Source: Gordionus sp. m RMFG-2023
Lineage: Eukaryota; Nematomorpha; Gordioida; Chordodea; Parachordodidae
Assembly (NCBI RefSeq): GCF_954871325.1
Contig: NC_088776.1
Coordinates: 26,336,508 to 26,400,507 of the forward strand
Direction: 5' to 3'
Length of the DNA: 64,000 nucleotides
The notes beneath the pieces were generated by a model. It was not told the origin of the DNA. It ran no database searches and saw only the letters and a list, made by a program, of their open reading frames with translations. Positions 25,301 to 40,300 of the stretch are shown here, in pieces. Each line of letters starts with the position of its first letter. Positions within the stretch are counted from its first letter, which is position 1. Made by a program: the position numbers and the translations under genes.

Positions 25301-28300
25301 AATTAACTTAAAATGAAAAATACTTTTGATAGCCAGTAATTCGATGAAGACTTGAAAAAGGATAAAAAATTTAGAAGATTTCGATAGTAAATTCCCCCTA
25401 GAAAAAATTTAGAAGAAATCAAAATCTGTCTGCAAAGTGCTAAGGTAGAGCTTTGGATCAAAGGTGATGATTTCATATTTTCAATTCCCGATGAGTATTC
25501 TAAGATTCGGTTGAACGATAATTCCATAGAATGCTTGATTTGACTATCCTGAACTTTATAATCAACAATTTATATACCCAAGGTGTCTAGACTTTTAACT
25601 ATAAATATTCTATCTTGCTAAAAAAATTTTACTGAATCTGATTTTTTTTATATAAAATGTACATAAAAAGTAATATTGAAAAATAACATTTTATAAAAAA
25701 GAAAATTTTAAATAAATAAACATTAAAATATTTCATAAAATACAAAAATAAGTGTCATAAATGAGTGACATATTTGATGATATTTATTGCGTGAACATTA
25801 ATAAATAAATTGTGCAGGTTCATTATTAGACCGTATTTTAATATTTTGTTTTATTTTATTTTTAGATATCGAAATTAAGTTTTGTTAAATCATAATGAGA
25901 TTGTATTTTATGCGCTTCCCTATAAAAGGGAAGCGAAATATTATAAAATTATTATTAACTATTTTATTTTTGTTTTTAATATATTTTTTTGGTTGTAATA
26001 GTAAATTTTGAAATAAAATTATTCGTTTTTTTTGTGTGGGAAATTCAATAAAATTATTATACTCGGAGTTTTGCTTTCTATTCGGACTTATACGGCACAA
26101 CGTGATAGTTGGTGCCGTGACCAAAAAATTAAAGTAAGAACAATTATTTTTATAAATTATTTTTGGGAAAACATTTTTGTGGAGCGTTGTGGTGGATAAG
26201 ATCGCCAATTTGAAGAACCGTCAAGAGCAAGTACCGTCAAGACCAAGTACCGTCAAGAGCAAGTACCGTCAAGAGCAAGTACCGTCAAGAGCAAGTACCG
26301 TCAAGAGCAAGTACCGTCAAGAACAAGAACCGTCAAGGACAAGTACCGTGTGTAATAAGGGACCGTTTGGGTTGAAAGACCGTCAAGAACAAGTACCGTC
26401 AAAAGAGGTGACCGTCGAGTGAAAATTTTCAAAAGACGTAAAGTACACGGAAGTGCTGCCCAAATTTTTGCCGATATAAATCTATTAGACGAAAATCGAA
26501 AATTTACTAAAAAAGTAGAGTACACGGAAGTGCTGCCCAAATTTTTGCCGATATAAATCTATTAGACGAAAATCGAAAATTTACTAAAAAAGTAGAGTAC
26601 ACGGAAGTGCTGCCCAAATTTTTGCCTATATAAATCTATTAGACGAAAATCGAAAATTTACTAAAAAGGTAGAGTACACGGAAGTGCTGCCCAAATTTTT
26701 GTCTATATAAATCTATTAGAAGAAATTCCAAAAAAGTTTATTAGAAAGCAAGTTACACGGAAGTGCTGCCGATTTTTTTCCAAAAGACGTCAATACACGA
26801 AAGAGATAAAAGATTAGCGGAAAGTATTGATATTTTTTTTGAAATTGATAAATGTATATGTGTATTATTGGAGTTTTTACCTTATTGATTTTATCTTATT
26901 GTCTGACATTACAAGTAGTTAAGATATTTTTGGTGAAATTAATTATTAATTTTCTGTGAATATTTTATATAATTTAGTGTTGTTAGAGAAATAAATTAGG
27001 AAAAATTTAAATACGTAAATATTTTAATGAAGGGTTTTAAAATTACAAAATATGTGGAGTTGCAATATAATGTATTGGGAGCGGTGGTAGTGTTGATGAT
27101 ATGGTTGTGTAGTTTATATTTTGGAAGGAGAATGCGAAGAGAAAGGAGTATTAGGATTCGTGGGCAGTCGTTGTTGGTAGAGGGGCATAATGGAGAGGAT
27201 GATAGGTTGGGGAGAGTGACGTGGTTACCGGTTCAAGAAATAATGAAGGGTTGGGTCAATAATGAAGAAATTGACCGGTTAAAGAACGAGAGGATAGATG
27301 ACAGACATTTGGATGTATACCGTGGACGTCAAGATATGCCAAGGCCGTTCAACAGTGGGGGACAGAGAGGTCGGAATGGTAGATGTTATAAATGTGGGGA
27401 GATGGGTCATATTGCGGTGAATTGTAGAGATGTTAAATGTTTTGCGTGTGGGGAGATGGGACATATTTCGACATATTGTCCGGGCAGAGCAGAGAGAATA
27501 CGTTGCACGGGTTGTGGAAGATTTGGACATGTGTTAAAGGATTGCCGAGTGGGAAAGGTGGAAACAAGGGCAGGTTTTCCACAGAGAGGAGAGTCGTCGG
27601 GGGTCGTGAATATGAGGAGTATGACGGAGATAGGTGGAAAAGAAGGAAAGGATATTGGAGAGGAGATGACGTGTTTCAAGTGCCGAGAAAGGGGACATTG
27701 GGCCAGAGATTGTAATAAAGATTGACTATATGATGGGAAGGAGAGTAAAATAATGACCGTGGCGTTAGGAGGAGGCAAGAAAGAGTTGAGAGTTAAAATG
27801 TTGCAGCAGGAGGTTCAAAGGGAGTTAATGTATCTGCCGAGTCCAAGGGTATGGTTCGATATCAACGGGAAGATGGTATCTATGTTATTTGATACCGGAG
27901 CAGCTATTTCGGTGATGGGATATGAGGATTTTAGAAGACTTTGGCCGGGTAGTAATATAATTAGAGACGTTATGCAAGTAAGGCAGTTTGATGGATCGGA
28001 GATGGAGATGATGGGAAGAGTGCATATTGGGGAGGTAGGAAGAGAAGGATGTAAAATGTTGGACTTATGGATAATTAACCGAGACGTTGAGCCGGTGATG
28101 GGATGGGATTGGATTACAAATGTAGGGCCGAGATATGGATTCTGGGGAGTATTTGCCCGATGGGGAGTATTTGTGGCGATCGAAGAAGATATTCGGGAAG
28201 ACTTGATAAATATGGTCCGAGTGAATGAAGAGAAGAGAATGTCGAGAGAAAATTTGGAATGGATGGAGGGCCGAGATAATATTGAAGTAGACGATGGAAG

Positions 28301-31300
28301 ATCCATGTTTTGGGGGGAAAGCGAAGAGAATGCGAGAGAATATGTGTTGGGGAGAGGTCCGATTTATGTAGATGGAGAAATAGGAAATGTCCAAGACAGT
28401 AGATATGGAGTATTGAGGCCGCTGGTTAGTGAGAAGAAGGGAGAGAATTTTGTAGAACAAGGAGTTGCGAAAAATTTGTGGGGGTGTGGAGAGGGAATAA
28501 AGGATGTCCAAAAGGAGGTGGAGAAGTTAGTGGAGAGGTATGGAGAAATATTTGAGGAAGAGTTGGGTTGTTTGAAGGGTTATGAGGTGGAGATTCGGAT
28601 GAAGGAGGGATGTGTGCCGAAGTATTGTGCTGTACGTCGTGTACCTTTTGAATGGAGGCGAGAGGTAGAGCAAGAGTTGGATAGATGGGTAAAGGAAGAT
28701 ATTGTATGTCCGGTCGAATTTAGCGAGTGGGCGACACCTTTAGTACCGGTGAAAAAGGCTAATGGGAAGTTGAGATTATGTGCAGATTTCCGAGTAACAT
28801 TGAATCCGTGGGTAGTGGAAGTAAAATATCCGTTACCGAGGATAGAGGAGATATTGGCGAATTTGAAGGGGAGTTTATATTTTTCGAAGGTGGATTTTTC
28901 TAATGCGTATTTGCAGTTGAAGGTAAGGAAGGAGATGCAGAAGTTGCTGACCATAACTACGCCCAAGGGACTATTTGCGTTTAAGAGATTGCCGTTTGGG
29001 TTGAGTGTTTCGGCACCCATATTTCAGAGGACAATGGCGGCCGTTTTTCAGGGTTTGGAGGGAGTGTTTTACTATATGGACGATGTCTTGATAACAGGTA
29101 TTACGCAGGAGGAGCATAATAGGAGGCTGGAGGAGGTATTTTGGAGAATCAAGGAGAAGGGATTGCGTGCTAGTAGAGAGAAAAGTGTGTTTGGAGTAAT
29201 GGAGGTTGTTTATTTGGGTCATCGGATTAATGGAGTAGAGGTTAGACCTTTGGATAAGAATATGGTGGGTATTGCAAACATGTTGAGGCCGAAATGCAAG
29301 TCGGAAATACAGTCTTTTCTGGGAATGGTTAACTATTATCACAGGTTTGTAGAGAATTTTGCGGAGATAGCGGCACCTTTGTACCAGTTGTTGAAAAAGG
29401 GAGAGAGATTTGATTGGGGAGATGAACAGGAGGAGGCGTTTGAGGAGTTGAAGTGCCGGATTGGAAAAGAGCCCGTCTTAGTGTGTTTTAATAATGAACT
29501 GGAGGTGATATTGGCGGTAGATGCGTCTCAAAGGGGAGTAGGAGGAGCGTTATTGCATCGTATAGAAGAGCTGGAGAGACCGGTGTTATTTTTTTCTAGA
29601 ATTTTTAGGGCCGCGGAGACGAGATATTCGGTAATTGAGCAAGAGGCATTAGCTGTAATTTTCGGATTGACAAAGTGTCGGGAGTATTTGATTGGGCGTC
29701 GTTTTGTAGTCTATACGGATCATAAGCCGTTGATTCATTTATTTCGGAAGGATAACAAGGAGTTGATGATGTCGCCGAGGTTGCAGAGGTGGTTATTGAT
29801 GGTGGGTAGTTTTGACATGGAGATGAGATATCGTAGAGGCCGAGAAAATTATTTGCCGGACATAATGTCGAGATGCGGAGCAGGGGAGGATGTGGAAGAA
29901 GGTAATACAGAGGAGATGTGTAAGAAGGAGGTAGCGATGGTCATGGTGGTATCGAGAATGTTGAAGGGAGGTCCGGTAACGTGGGAGGAGATTCGGAAAG
30001 AGACGCAAAAAGATAGGGATTTGAGTCGAATAAAAGAATGTATAATGGGCCGGAAGCCGTGGAAAGAAGGAGATAGAGCTTATAAAAATGTTGGAGGAGA
30101 ATTGACGGTGATGGACGAATGTGTAGTCCGGGGAAATAGGGCAGTGATACCTGGGAAGTTGAGAGGAATGGTTTTAACAATGTTGCATGCAGGTCATCAG
30201 GGAATGGAGCGTATGAAACAATGGGGACGAGAATATGTATGGTGGCCGAGGATGAATGTGGAGATTGAGGAACTAGCAAGACAATGTGTAGTATGCAATA
30301 CTTGGGCCAGGATGCCAGCAAGAGATAGAGAAGGGACTTGGCCGAAAACAACGGAGCCATGGGAGAGGGTTCATGTCGATTTCTTCGAGTATGAAAAAAA
30401 GGATTATTTTCAAGTGGTTGATGCATTTTCTAAATGGGTGGAGTTTGAAGTTGTAGGAGGGTTGACAACGCAAGTAGTGGTCAGAAAATTGAAGAATTTG
30501 TGGGCAAAGTTTGGAGTGGCTAAATCAATCGTGTCTGACGGTGGACCAGCGTTTAGTAGTGCAGAGTTTGCGAAATTTTGCAAAGAAAATAGGATACGGC
30601 ATATTTTATCTCCTCCATACCACCCAAGCTCCAATGGGCAGGCAGAGCGGATGGTGGGGTTGGTGAAAGATTGGTTACGAAAGGCAAAGTATGGGAGAAG
30701 AGAAGTATGGACGTCGGTGATGTATTATAATAATAGTAGGAGGGGAGAGGATTTGTCTCCAGCAGAGAAGTTTTTAGGGCGCAGAACGAGGATTGGGTTA
30801 GATGCTCGGAGGCCGGAGTCTAAGGGTCCGAGGAGAGAACGGGAGGAGGAGGGACCAGCAAAGTTTATGGTGGGACAGTCGGTGTGGGGGAGGGTATATG
30901 GTGAAAAGGAGAAATGGCGAGCCGGAGTTGTGATGGAAAAGGTAGGAAAAAAGTTAAGTCAGGTCCGTTTTCAGGATGGCAAGGTTGGTGTGAGACATGA
31001 AGATCAGATACGCAGAGGAACGGAAGCGGGGCGAAAGTGACAGGGGCAAGAGGTGAGACATGAAGATCAGATACGCAGAGGAACGGAAGCGGGGCGAAAG
31101 TGACAGGGGCAAGAGGTCAACGAGAGGTCCGAAGTTAAAAAAATATATATAGGTCAAGGTCACGGGGGTGGTGTAGGTGGTCGTTCCGGAAGGCGGAAGG
31201 GGAAGTATGATATAAAGAGGGGTATATAATATATAAGGTGGGAATAAGTCAAAGTATGATCGAGTCAAATTGTAAAGAAAAATTATAATGTATCAGAGTA

Positions 31301-34300
31301 AAATAGTAAAAGGAAAATTGTTTTTTTGAATTGTTTTTTTTTTTGTGAAATTTGGTGGAGCTGAAATAAATATTAGAGAAATGTTTAAAAAATGTTGAAT
31401 TAAATAAATTAAGGAGAAATAAAATTATTAAAAAAAAAATATTTTTTGGAAGTTTAGGTTAAATAAAATAATGTAAAGGGAAAAGGGTTTTGAAAGTGTA
31501 TATTAAGTAAAATAAATTTTCGAAATATATTTGGTGGAATAAACCGGTAACGAAGAAGGAATAAGCGGCGGAATAATATTGAAGCGAAAATAGTTGAAGA
31601 TTCTTGTGGTAAACGGAGGGGCGGAGGCAGGAATAGAATGGGTATGAATAATGGGAATAGGTGGATGGGATGATGTAATAAAGAGAAGTATTGAGAAAAG
31701 TAAGAATGAATTTAAAAAAAAAAAAGAAACAAAAAGTAATAGTAAAAAAAAAAAATAACGGGGTTAGGGTTGAGTGATTTGTATTATAATGTTTTTTATA
31801 TTATAATGTTGTATTTTGTTGGCAGGGAAGAGTGAATTAAAAGGAAAAAATAATAATAATAATAATAAGATGTTAATAAAGGGAGTAATGGTTGTTTGTT
31901 GTTTTTAATTTTTCTTAAGAGAAAAATAGTAGGAGTTAAGGTTAAATGATAAAAAATATAATAAAATTAATAAAAGTTTTTCTGTTAACGAAAATAGAGA
32001 GAGAAAGAGAAAAAAAAAATAGAGTTAAGGAGATGGGGTATTGAAATATAAAGGAAATGATTTACGAGTAAGAGAGTGTTGAGAAAAGGAAAATTTTGAA
32101 TAAGTAAGAGAAGAAGAAAACATAAAATTCATAATTTTATTCGGTAGAGGAAAATATCATTTTATTCGGTATGCCGATTATTAATAAGTAAGTCGTTATA
32201 TATATATATGCAAGGAGAGTGATGAGGAAAGGGGAGGGAAGAAAAGGGGGAAAGCAGAATAAAATAAAATAATAATAAGAGAAGGTAAATGATTATGTGA
32301 TATAGATATGTAGACCTGGGTACTCATTTGATGCGAAATACGATAATTAGTGCGGATATGGAACCGCTTGCTAGTGAATGGAGGGCTTTAGCCCAGGAAG
32401 GCACGAGATCAATGGAGGGGAAAAGAAGACCATCAGAGCACTCAAGGGAAACGGTACGTGAAGAAAGAGACAGGGTGATATGTTATGGTTGTGGAATGGC
32501 GGGACATATCCGCCGGTGGTGTCCCAAGGAACGGTTTGATACTATGGGAGGGCGAACCTGGAAGGAGTCGGAGCCAACGTCCGCATCTTCCGATAACAGA
32601 GCAATACAATCAGATCAACGAATGGCGTCGGACACGCCAGTGTTACGGGTAGGAGAAGATGAGTATAGGCAGTTGTTGGGGCCGACGAGGTCCGATAAAG
32701 GGGGGAAATGTCATAAATGAGTGACATATTTGATGATATTTATTGCGTGAACATTAATAAATAAATTGTGCAGGTTCATTATTAGACCGTATTTTAATAT
32801 TTTGTTTTATTTTATTTTTAGATATCGAAATTAAGTTTTGTTAAATCATAATGAGATTGTATTTTATGCGCTTCCCTATAAAAGGGAAGCGAAATATTAT
32901 AAAATTATTATTAACTATTTTATTTTTGTTTTTAATATATTTTTTGGGTTGTAATAGTAAATTTTGAAATAAAATTATTCGTTTTTTTTGTGTGGGAAAT
33001 TCAATAAAATTATTATACTCGGAGTTTTGCTTTCTATTCGGACTTATACGGCACAACGTGATAATAAGAATATTAAAAAAGAATAAAAATGTAATTAAAC
33101 AATTGCAGCCAACTCTTCCTTCATACCTAACCCTTGCGGCACTTTTTAGTTATCTAGTTATGTTTAATTTTTCTTACCATTTTCAATATTCTAAATCAAA
33201 TTTATTTAAAACCATTTATTTTTTCGACATCATCGTAACTGTATTCTGGTAGAGTTTGCATCATAACAAGCATATTAACCATCAGGTGAGTTAACTGCGA
33301 AATAAAATTTAGATCACTAAAATTATGGCATTTGAATAAATCCATGATAGTCAAGCTATGAATTAACTCTCTCGGCTGATCTAAAAAATATATGTATAAT
33401 AATTTAATTTAAATCATCCCAGATATATAATTCTACTATAGGTTTTCCTATAGATGGACAAATGCATAATAATCTCTGAGATTCTCGATCAAAATAATAA
33501 ATATATTATTAAAGGTTCTCAATTAAAATAATAAAAATTTGTTAATGGAAAAATTACTTTAAAAAAATTTAGTTAGAAAGAAAATCATAAAATAAAATTA
33601 CTAGTATCATCCATTCCCGCGACCATCAAAATTTGCTGCAGCTTTGTGGGAAAAAGATCACTACGGCGTAAAAATTTAATCATCTCACCCAATAAAACCA
33701 AAGCGTTGCTTTGAACGCTGATCCTTAAAACGGGAAGATTTTTACTATTATTTCTTATACGAGCTTGCAAGATTTGATTACCACCGCCTTTTCCTAGAGC
33801 GTAAGTTAACAAGAACTGGGCTAAAATTTTACAGTACAAATGTTGAACGAGTGATTCAAGAATTTCTGATGAATCGTTAACCTAAAATTATAATTAAAAT
33901 TATTTAATTAATAATTAAGACCTGGCTCTGGATCCGACCGTCTTATTAAAATAGCCAATTCTCAAATATATATATGTATAACTAAAATTAATGTCTTTGT
34001 CATAAAAAAATGAAGATTTATCAATATAAAAAATTTTTTTTTAATATTTTATTTAAAATTTGATCAGAAATTAGAAAAAACTAACAGAGCCCATTCTTTT
34101 ATAGCCAGGCCCTTAACAATGGCCAGTTTATTGTCTACTCTAGAACTTATATAGATAAACCAGGGAGATAAGGCCTTGATAGAATATCCCTTGTCCCTGT
34201 AGTTGAGTCAGACTTGCGCTTGAAATTACTCAATTTATGTATGCATATTTACAGCATAGAACCATTTCACAGAATCAGCAGAAACTAATAAAATATTAAA

Positions 34301-37300
34301 ATACTCTTTTTTTCAAATCATATTTTTATCCCATTAGCACCACTCTAAATAGCTTTAGGGAGTCCTTCATCACAGAATCAGCAGAAACTAATAAAATTTT
34401 ATAATATTTTTTTTTAAATCATATTTTTAACCCATTAGCACCACTCTAGATAGCTTTGGGGAGCCCTTCATAAAATTTAAAAAAATGCTATGTATATTCG
34501 ACAAAAAAATCAGAATAAAAGTATTGGGGTCTATTTTCTATAAATGGGTGGATGCCCATTTGATGATTTTTACCTAGATTATACTTCTTAATGTATAAAT
34601 ATTTTAACAATATTACTAAAAAAGAGACTTATAATTTTCATATTTTATAAATTTTATGTTATAAAAGTTATCGAATTTGTAATACTTTTTAAATATTATC
34701 GCTAAAATCGAAAATCAACATTAATCCAAACATACATAATGAAAAACATATAGGAGGAATAATTTTTTTTAATCAAGGTATTTAGATATAAAGACTTTCT
34801 AATCTTTTTTAAAATATATATTTACTTTATTTTGTTTTAACATATATTTAATGCATATATATATTGTTACGTTCATATAAATTTAAATATATTATTGTAA
34901 ATTAATATAAACTTAATGTTAAAATGTCAATTGAATTAAATAATTATAATATCATTTATAGTTTATATAGTAATATAGTATATATAGAGGACGGATTAAT
35001 AATAAAATTACCATTGACCATATATCGTCGTATAAGAAGTATAGAATATAAAATTTAGCGTCAAATTTTTTAAAAAATGGGTCAAGTAAATTATTGGATA
35101 AAATATTTATTTTTTTAAACATATATAAATTTTAGAAATAATGGGTGAGATTAAAATGTGCTTAAATGAATTTCAAAAAGAAGAAACCACCATAGAGAAT
35201 TACTTGAACTACATTAGATTATATATTAAACAAAGAATATTCCACAAACGGACGCCACTTTAAAAAAATTATTTGTAACATAAGAAGAAATAAATATAGT
35301 AACCGATATAAAAAAAATACAATTTCCGAAGAAAATTGAAGACGCATTATGACCTGGAGATTCCCGGAAACCCCCCCCCCTCATATATTTTTTATCAAAT
35401 TTCCACTTAAGATCGAATAATAACGGGATATGGTTTGGATGCTTTAATTGGCCGGATTTATGAAAAAAAAAATTTTTGGCCAGGGTGATTAAAAAATAGA
35501 GCCCGGTCCGGATTTTTTTTAAAATAACATTTTCGACCTGGCCTGGGTTTTTTTTTAAATATTTTACGGCCAGGTAGGTGTACTCGACCCAAGTTTCTGT
35601 AATCAATGCATTCATTTTTATAAGTAAAGCAAACAAAAAAAATTTTTTAATATTTTAATTATTATATCAAATATAATATAAATGCGAGAAAAAACATTAT
35701 TAAAAAATATATTTTATTAATAAGTTAAAAAATTTATAATGGATCTAATTCAACCTGAAAAAGTCATATCTGGAGATATGTCACATACCCTTCATATAAG
35801 CTTAAACAAGATATAATGGCTCAAAATATTCATCTTTTAAATGCAGAACTATAAAATAAGATTGGATACTTGAAAAAGCTCACACTCATTTATCAAATAT
35901 TAATGGACTAGAAGCAATGTGCAGACTCTTTATCAAAAACTCTTCAAATTTATGCAAAGGAAGTTGTGAAATTAGACAAAAGCGTTCAGTCACACATGTT
36001 ATCAGAAGAGTCAATAAAAAAACTTTAAGTAACAAAAGGCAAAGCACAACCCTATAAATGGTGAGAATTTACAAAACCTAATTACTCATGGTATATTAGT
36101 ATTAAATATAATTATATTTTCATACAAATTTAAGTGTTTGGACAAATTGTGGTCCCTAAAACACAGATTTTATTATTATTGGTTCATTTGCTAGAAAGGA
36201 TAATCATGTTTATCATGGAAGGATCATTGTAATTATTGGCAAATAATCACAGCATGGTATATGGATTAAAATAGTCTCCTAAATATTTCCTTCAATTATA
36301 TACCATTCGAGTATGAATGAATGCTATTTTTTGTACTCAAAAAAAGCAAAATATGCCACGAAAAAAATATTTTAAAAAATTATTACGAAATCTCAGGGTC
36401 GAGAAATATTGACCGGTTCTTTATATATATATATTATATGAATGTCGAAAAATCGGCTGTGAGCGCGAGTAAAACCAACATTGGTGAGATTATTAATTTT
36501 AATTATTTACATCCTATCTTTTTTAATTAGAGTATTATGTCATCATCAGAGGGTGTTTTACCATTTGTGTCAAAGTACATATAAAAAATTCAGAAACTAG
36601 ACCTAGAAAACACCGTTGAAACTTAATTTGTTGATGTAATATGGTCAATGCAAAGGCATCTCTATCTAAGAACGGTTACTTCTAAAAATGGAAAAGATAT
36701 CCGTGATTATTTCGATAAAAATGATGTCAATAGAGTATCAAGGGGGGTCACAAGAGGTAATTCTCAGTCTCAGACACGTTGAATTAGGCCTCGATTTCCA
36801 TCGAAGGAAAGTAAATCAGAGTAATTTATCCTAAAAAAACACAAATAATCAATGCGAAGGTGGAATCATCGTCTTTCTAATCTAGTTTGAAATAAATCCT
36901 CACTAAGTATTAATGTTAAAAAATGAAATGGCTACTTATGAAACCAAACTCGAACTATCGCGTGCGGTAGATGGACACCGAGTCAAAATCGCAGAGCTAT
37001 AATACCCAAGTTCGGCTAAAGACACTTAACTAGGAATACCGCGATGGGGTGCAAAGCCCTGGTTTTTCTGAAGTTTTTTTCCTCCGCACTGGACAGATAT
37101 ATATAAAATAGAGAAACCATATTTAAAGACGAACGAACTGTTTTTGCCTCAAGAATATACTTTATTAGATTGAGTCGCAAACCAACAGAAACCGTGATGG
37201 ACTATTTAAAGAAAATCAAAGAATCAACTAATATATGTGAATATGAAGACAATATAGATTGATGTATTCGTGATCACTTAATTGCTGGGTTAAAGATATC

Positions 37301-40300
37301 TCAAAAGAATTACGATAAAGATATCCAGATACTTAAACGGACAACCTTTCGTTTAATTAAATAATAGAAATGGCTCTAGCGATGCAGCGAGAAAACTTAG
37401 AATTAAACAATACAAAAATAGTATATAAAATAAAAGAGATGATAAAATATAATAATCTACTTTATCAAAATGATAAAACTATATAAATTCATTATTCAAT
37501 TTCGTTAAACAACAAAAAAGAAACCGAATTATAAGCCATATAAAATCTATGATATTATACCTTAAGCGTGAAGCCAGGCGAATTTCTAAAAGCATTAATT
37601 CTGAAGCCTATATCAATAATTGGTGCTCATTTAGTATATTTTAGTGAACTTGTTTGATAGATATTTTCTAGGAAAAAGCATTATTGACAAAATAATAAAA
37701 ATTGCCAATATTGACATCAAGCTAGAACTAAAATTATAGAAGCACTCAATATCTGAGTGCGCCAAAATGTAATTCCTGATTATTTACTAACACAATCAAT
37801 TTTTTCAGATAGCACAACTTAGGCTAAGTCTTTAACATTGAATTTTAAATTGCGATTCAAAAATACATTACGTCTAAATATATTAAGGTTTTTTTTCCCA
37901 AGATTCAAAATATTTTTAAATCTTATGATTGTATGAACTTTTTAGATATTATTTGTTCGTTTGGGTTTAATAAATAGAAGTAAAATAGCAAAAATTTCAT
38001 ATTTTACATCGAGTTGTATTTTAACTTTGAGGCGTGGAAAAAAATTCCGATAATTTTTTGTTATATTGAAAAGTTTTATTTTTATCTATAAAAAATAAAA
38101 TATAATTAAAATTTTTCTTTAAAAAATAAGTGGTATCATATTGATTCCACCTCCCCAACAGAAGGCGTAGCAATTTTAAAAAATGATTAAATAAAGGGGA
38201 ACGTTGCAATATAATTTTAAAAATATAAAATTTTTTCTTTTTCATATTTCAACATTTAGTAAATTTAAAGATAATATGTTATATTTTAACTCCTGTTTCT
38301 AAGTGAAGTAAATTGAAATGTTTAAAAGTATATTTAATTTTAATATTTTGGTGATTTCAGATGAAGTGGCTTGCGCTAGTGGTAGAAATATGATTTTAAA
38401 ATGATGGTTTCAAAAATGCATCATGCCCACGGTTTCCTTGTCAAAATTTTTGGATTGTGGATATTTTAATTTGGGAGCTGCTACCTCTCCCCTTGGGCCT
38501 ATAACGCTTTTGCCAGGGCTTCGGCAGTCCCACTTTCACTAATGACATATTTATATTTTGTTTATTTATATATAAAATATATATATATAACTTAATTTAT
38601 TGTTATATGAACTCAAACATTCTAGAAGAAAAGCAATACAACACAAATTAATTATATATTTAATTTATTCAAATGTAAGATATAGTAAAAATTAAAAATG
38701 ACTCTTAATAAAGGCAAGTCAATAATTTATTAAACAAATAAAAATTCACATTATATTTTTTATAATAATGATGGTTGTTTACTCATTTTGAAATCTATAC
38801 AAGAGATGGCGATAATTATATAAGCTCCATATATTATATTGGTAGAAATAAAACATAAATTTAAGAAGAGTATCCAATAAAAAGAGATGGGCTTTAATCA
38901 TATTTTATTATAAAAATTTTCAAAACTTGTAGATTTTGAAAAATTTCAAAAATAGTAGTTGAGTTGAGTAAGGCAGATTTGGACTTTTTTAAAAAATTGC
39001 GGTAGTCTACCAGTCAATGTAATAGATATGACAACCCTGATCGTGCCCCTCAAAGACTCATTGACTTGAGTCATTACTTTGAATTACATAATGACTTGTG
39101 CGACATATAATATAATAATTCTTGGTTATACCTGATAGGTCCTTCGCCAGCGAAAGTTGTAATCAAAATTTAAATCATAGATATATTCGTTCTTAATTTG
39201 CGATTCATCTATATCTGCGATATTGTCGTTAGTATCTATTAACGTTTCGTCTAATACATCATCCTCCTGCATTAAGTCTTTTTGGGGTGATTATTTATCA
39301 AAAATTGTGTTGGGTTTAAATATTTATAAAGTTTAGGTGCGATAATATTTATGTATCGATTTAATATAAATTTACTTTCTAAACCGAAATAATCCTAAAC
39401 TTTTCGTTTTTTAATTCGCCTTGAACCAAATGAGATTGAAATTGTTGTTCTAAACTACCTTACCGAAAAACTTTTCATGGGTTTAGCTCTGTTATGAATA
39501 TAAAACATTATATACCGTTATTAACGTTTTCTCCAAAACTATCTAAACTACTCTCCTCTTTCGATTCGCTCAGTGTATCAAAATCTTTTTGTCCCAATTC
39601 TTCTGGTTCATACGTAAATAATTTGTCGAGATCCTCCGAAATACTACTAGGTAAACATGAGAGGTCTTCAGATTCGAAGTTCATAGATTCCAAAGATTGC
39701 TCACTAGGTGAATTTAGTGTAGGTATGGAATCCGTGACTAACAAAATAATTATTTACAAAATTTTGTAAAAGATGCTAGAATAATTATTTATCATAATAA
39801 TAATTGTCAACAAAGAACAAATTGCCTTTTTTGGAAACTGTCAAATAACGCTAATTTATAAAAATCTGTCAAAAAGTATCTATTTTTTGCACAAATATTA
39901 GGTGCAAAAATGACATACATATACTATAAGGAGGAATATAATGCCAGGAGGGGGAAGAGGAGGTTAAGGAAAGTTTAGCTCAACACGTGAATAAAAAATT
40001 AATTTAATTCCTTTTCAAGAATGATAAAAAAAAAGGTCAACTAAGTACCTTTCACATCTTAATACCTTTAATTTTTATTTCAATCGTAAATTAAGAAATT
40101 AATAATATTAACATCAATCAAAATACCAGTAATCATTAAAGACCTTTCATTTTTAACCGAAATTTCATTGTTTTGCATTTGATCAATTAGGTTCTTATAA
40201 AAGTTTTTAATGCAATCTAAGAGATAAACAAATCTAACTCATTTTTATTATCAAGGTATTCAAGTCTCGCTTTCTTCCTACTCCCATTTTTTTTAAATAT

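Larger units (their letters stand above)
25748..33068 (+). mobile_element. Gypsy-type LTR retrotransposon, apparently whole, in huntingtin intron 12
   Basis: Element 25753-33063, about 7.3 kb, with long terminal repeats at 25753-26107 and 32708-33063 and a 5-bp target duplication ATAAG at 25748-25752 and 33064-33068. Internal parts in order: primer binding site, two tandem-repeat leaders, a zinc-knuckle gag-like frame, a long pol frame (protease, RT, RNase H, integrase), a non-coding stretch, a small zinc-knuckle frame and a polypurine tract. The LTRs differ at only one or two places by eye, so insertion is very recent. It looks whole, with no break seen in its main frames. It lies antisense to huntingtin. 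Confidence 0.92.
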
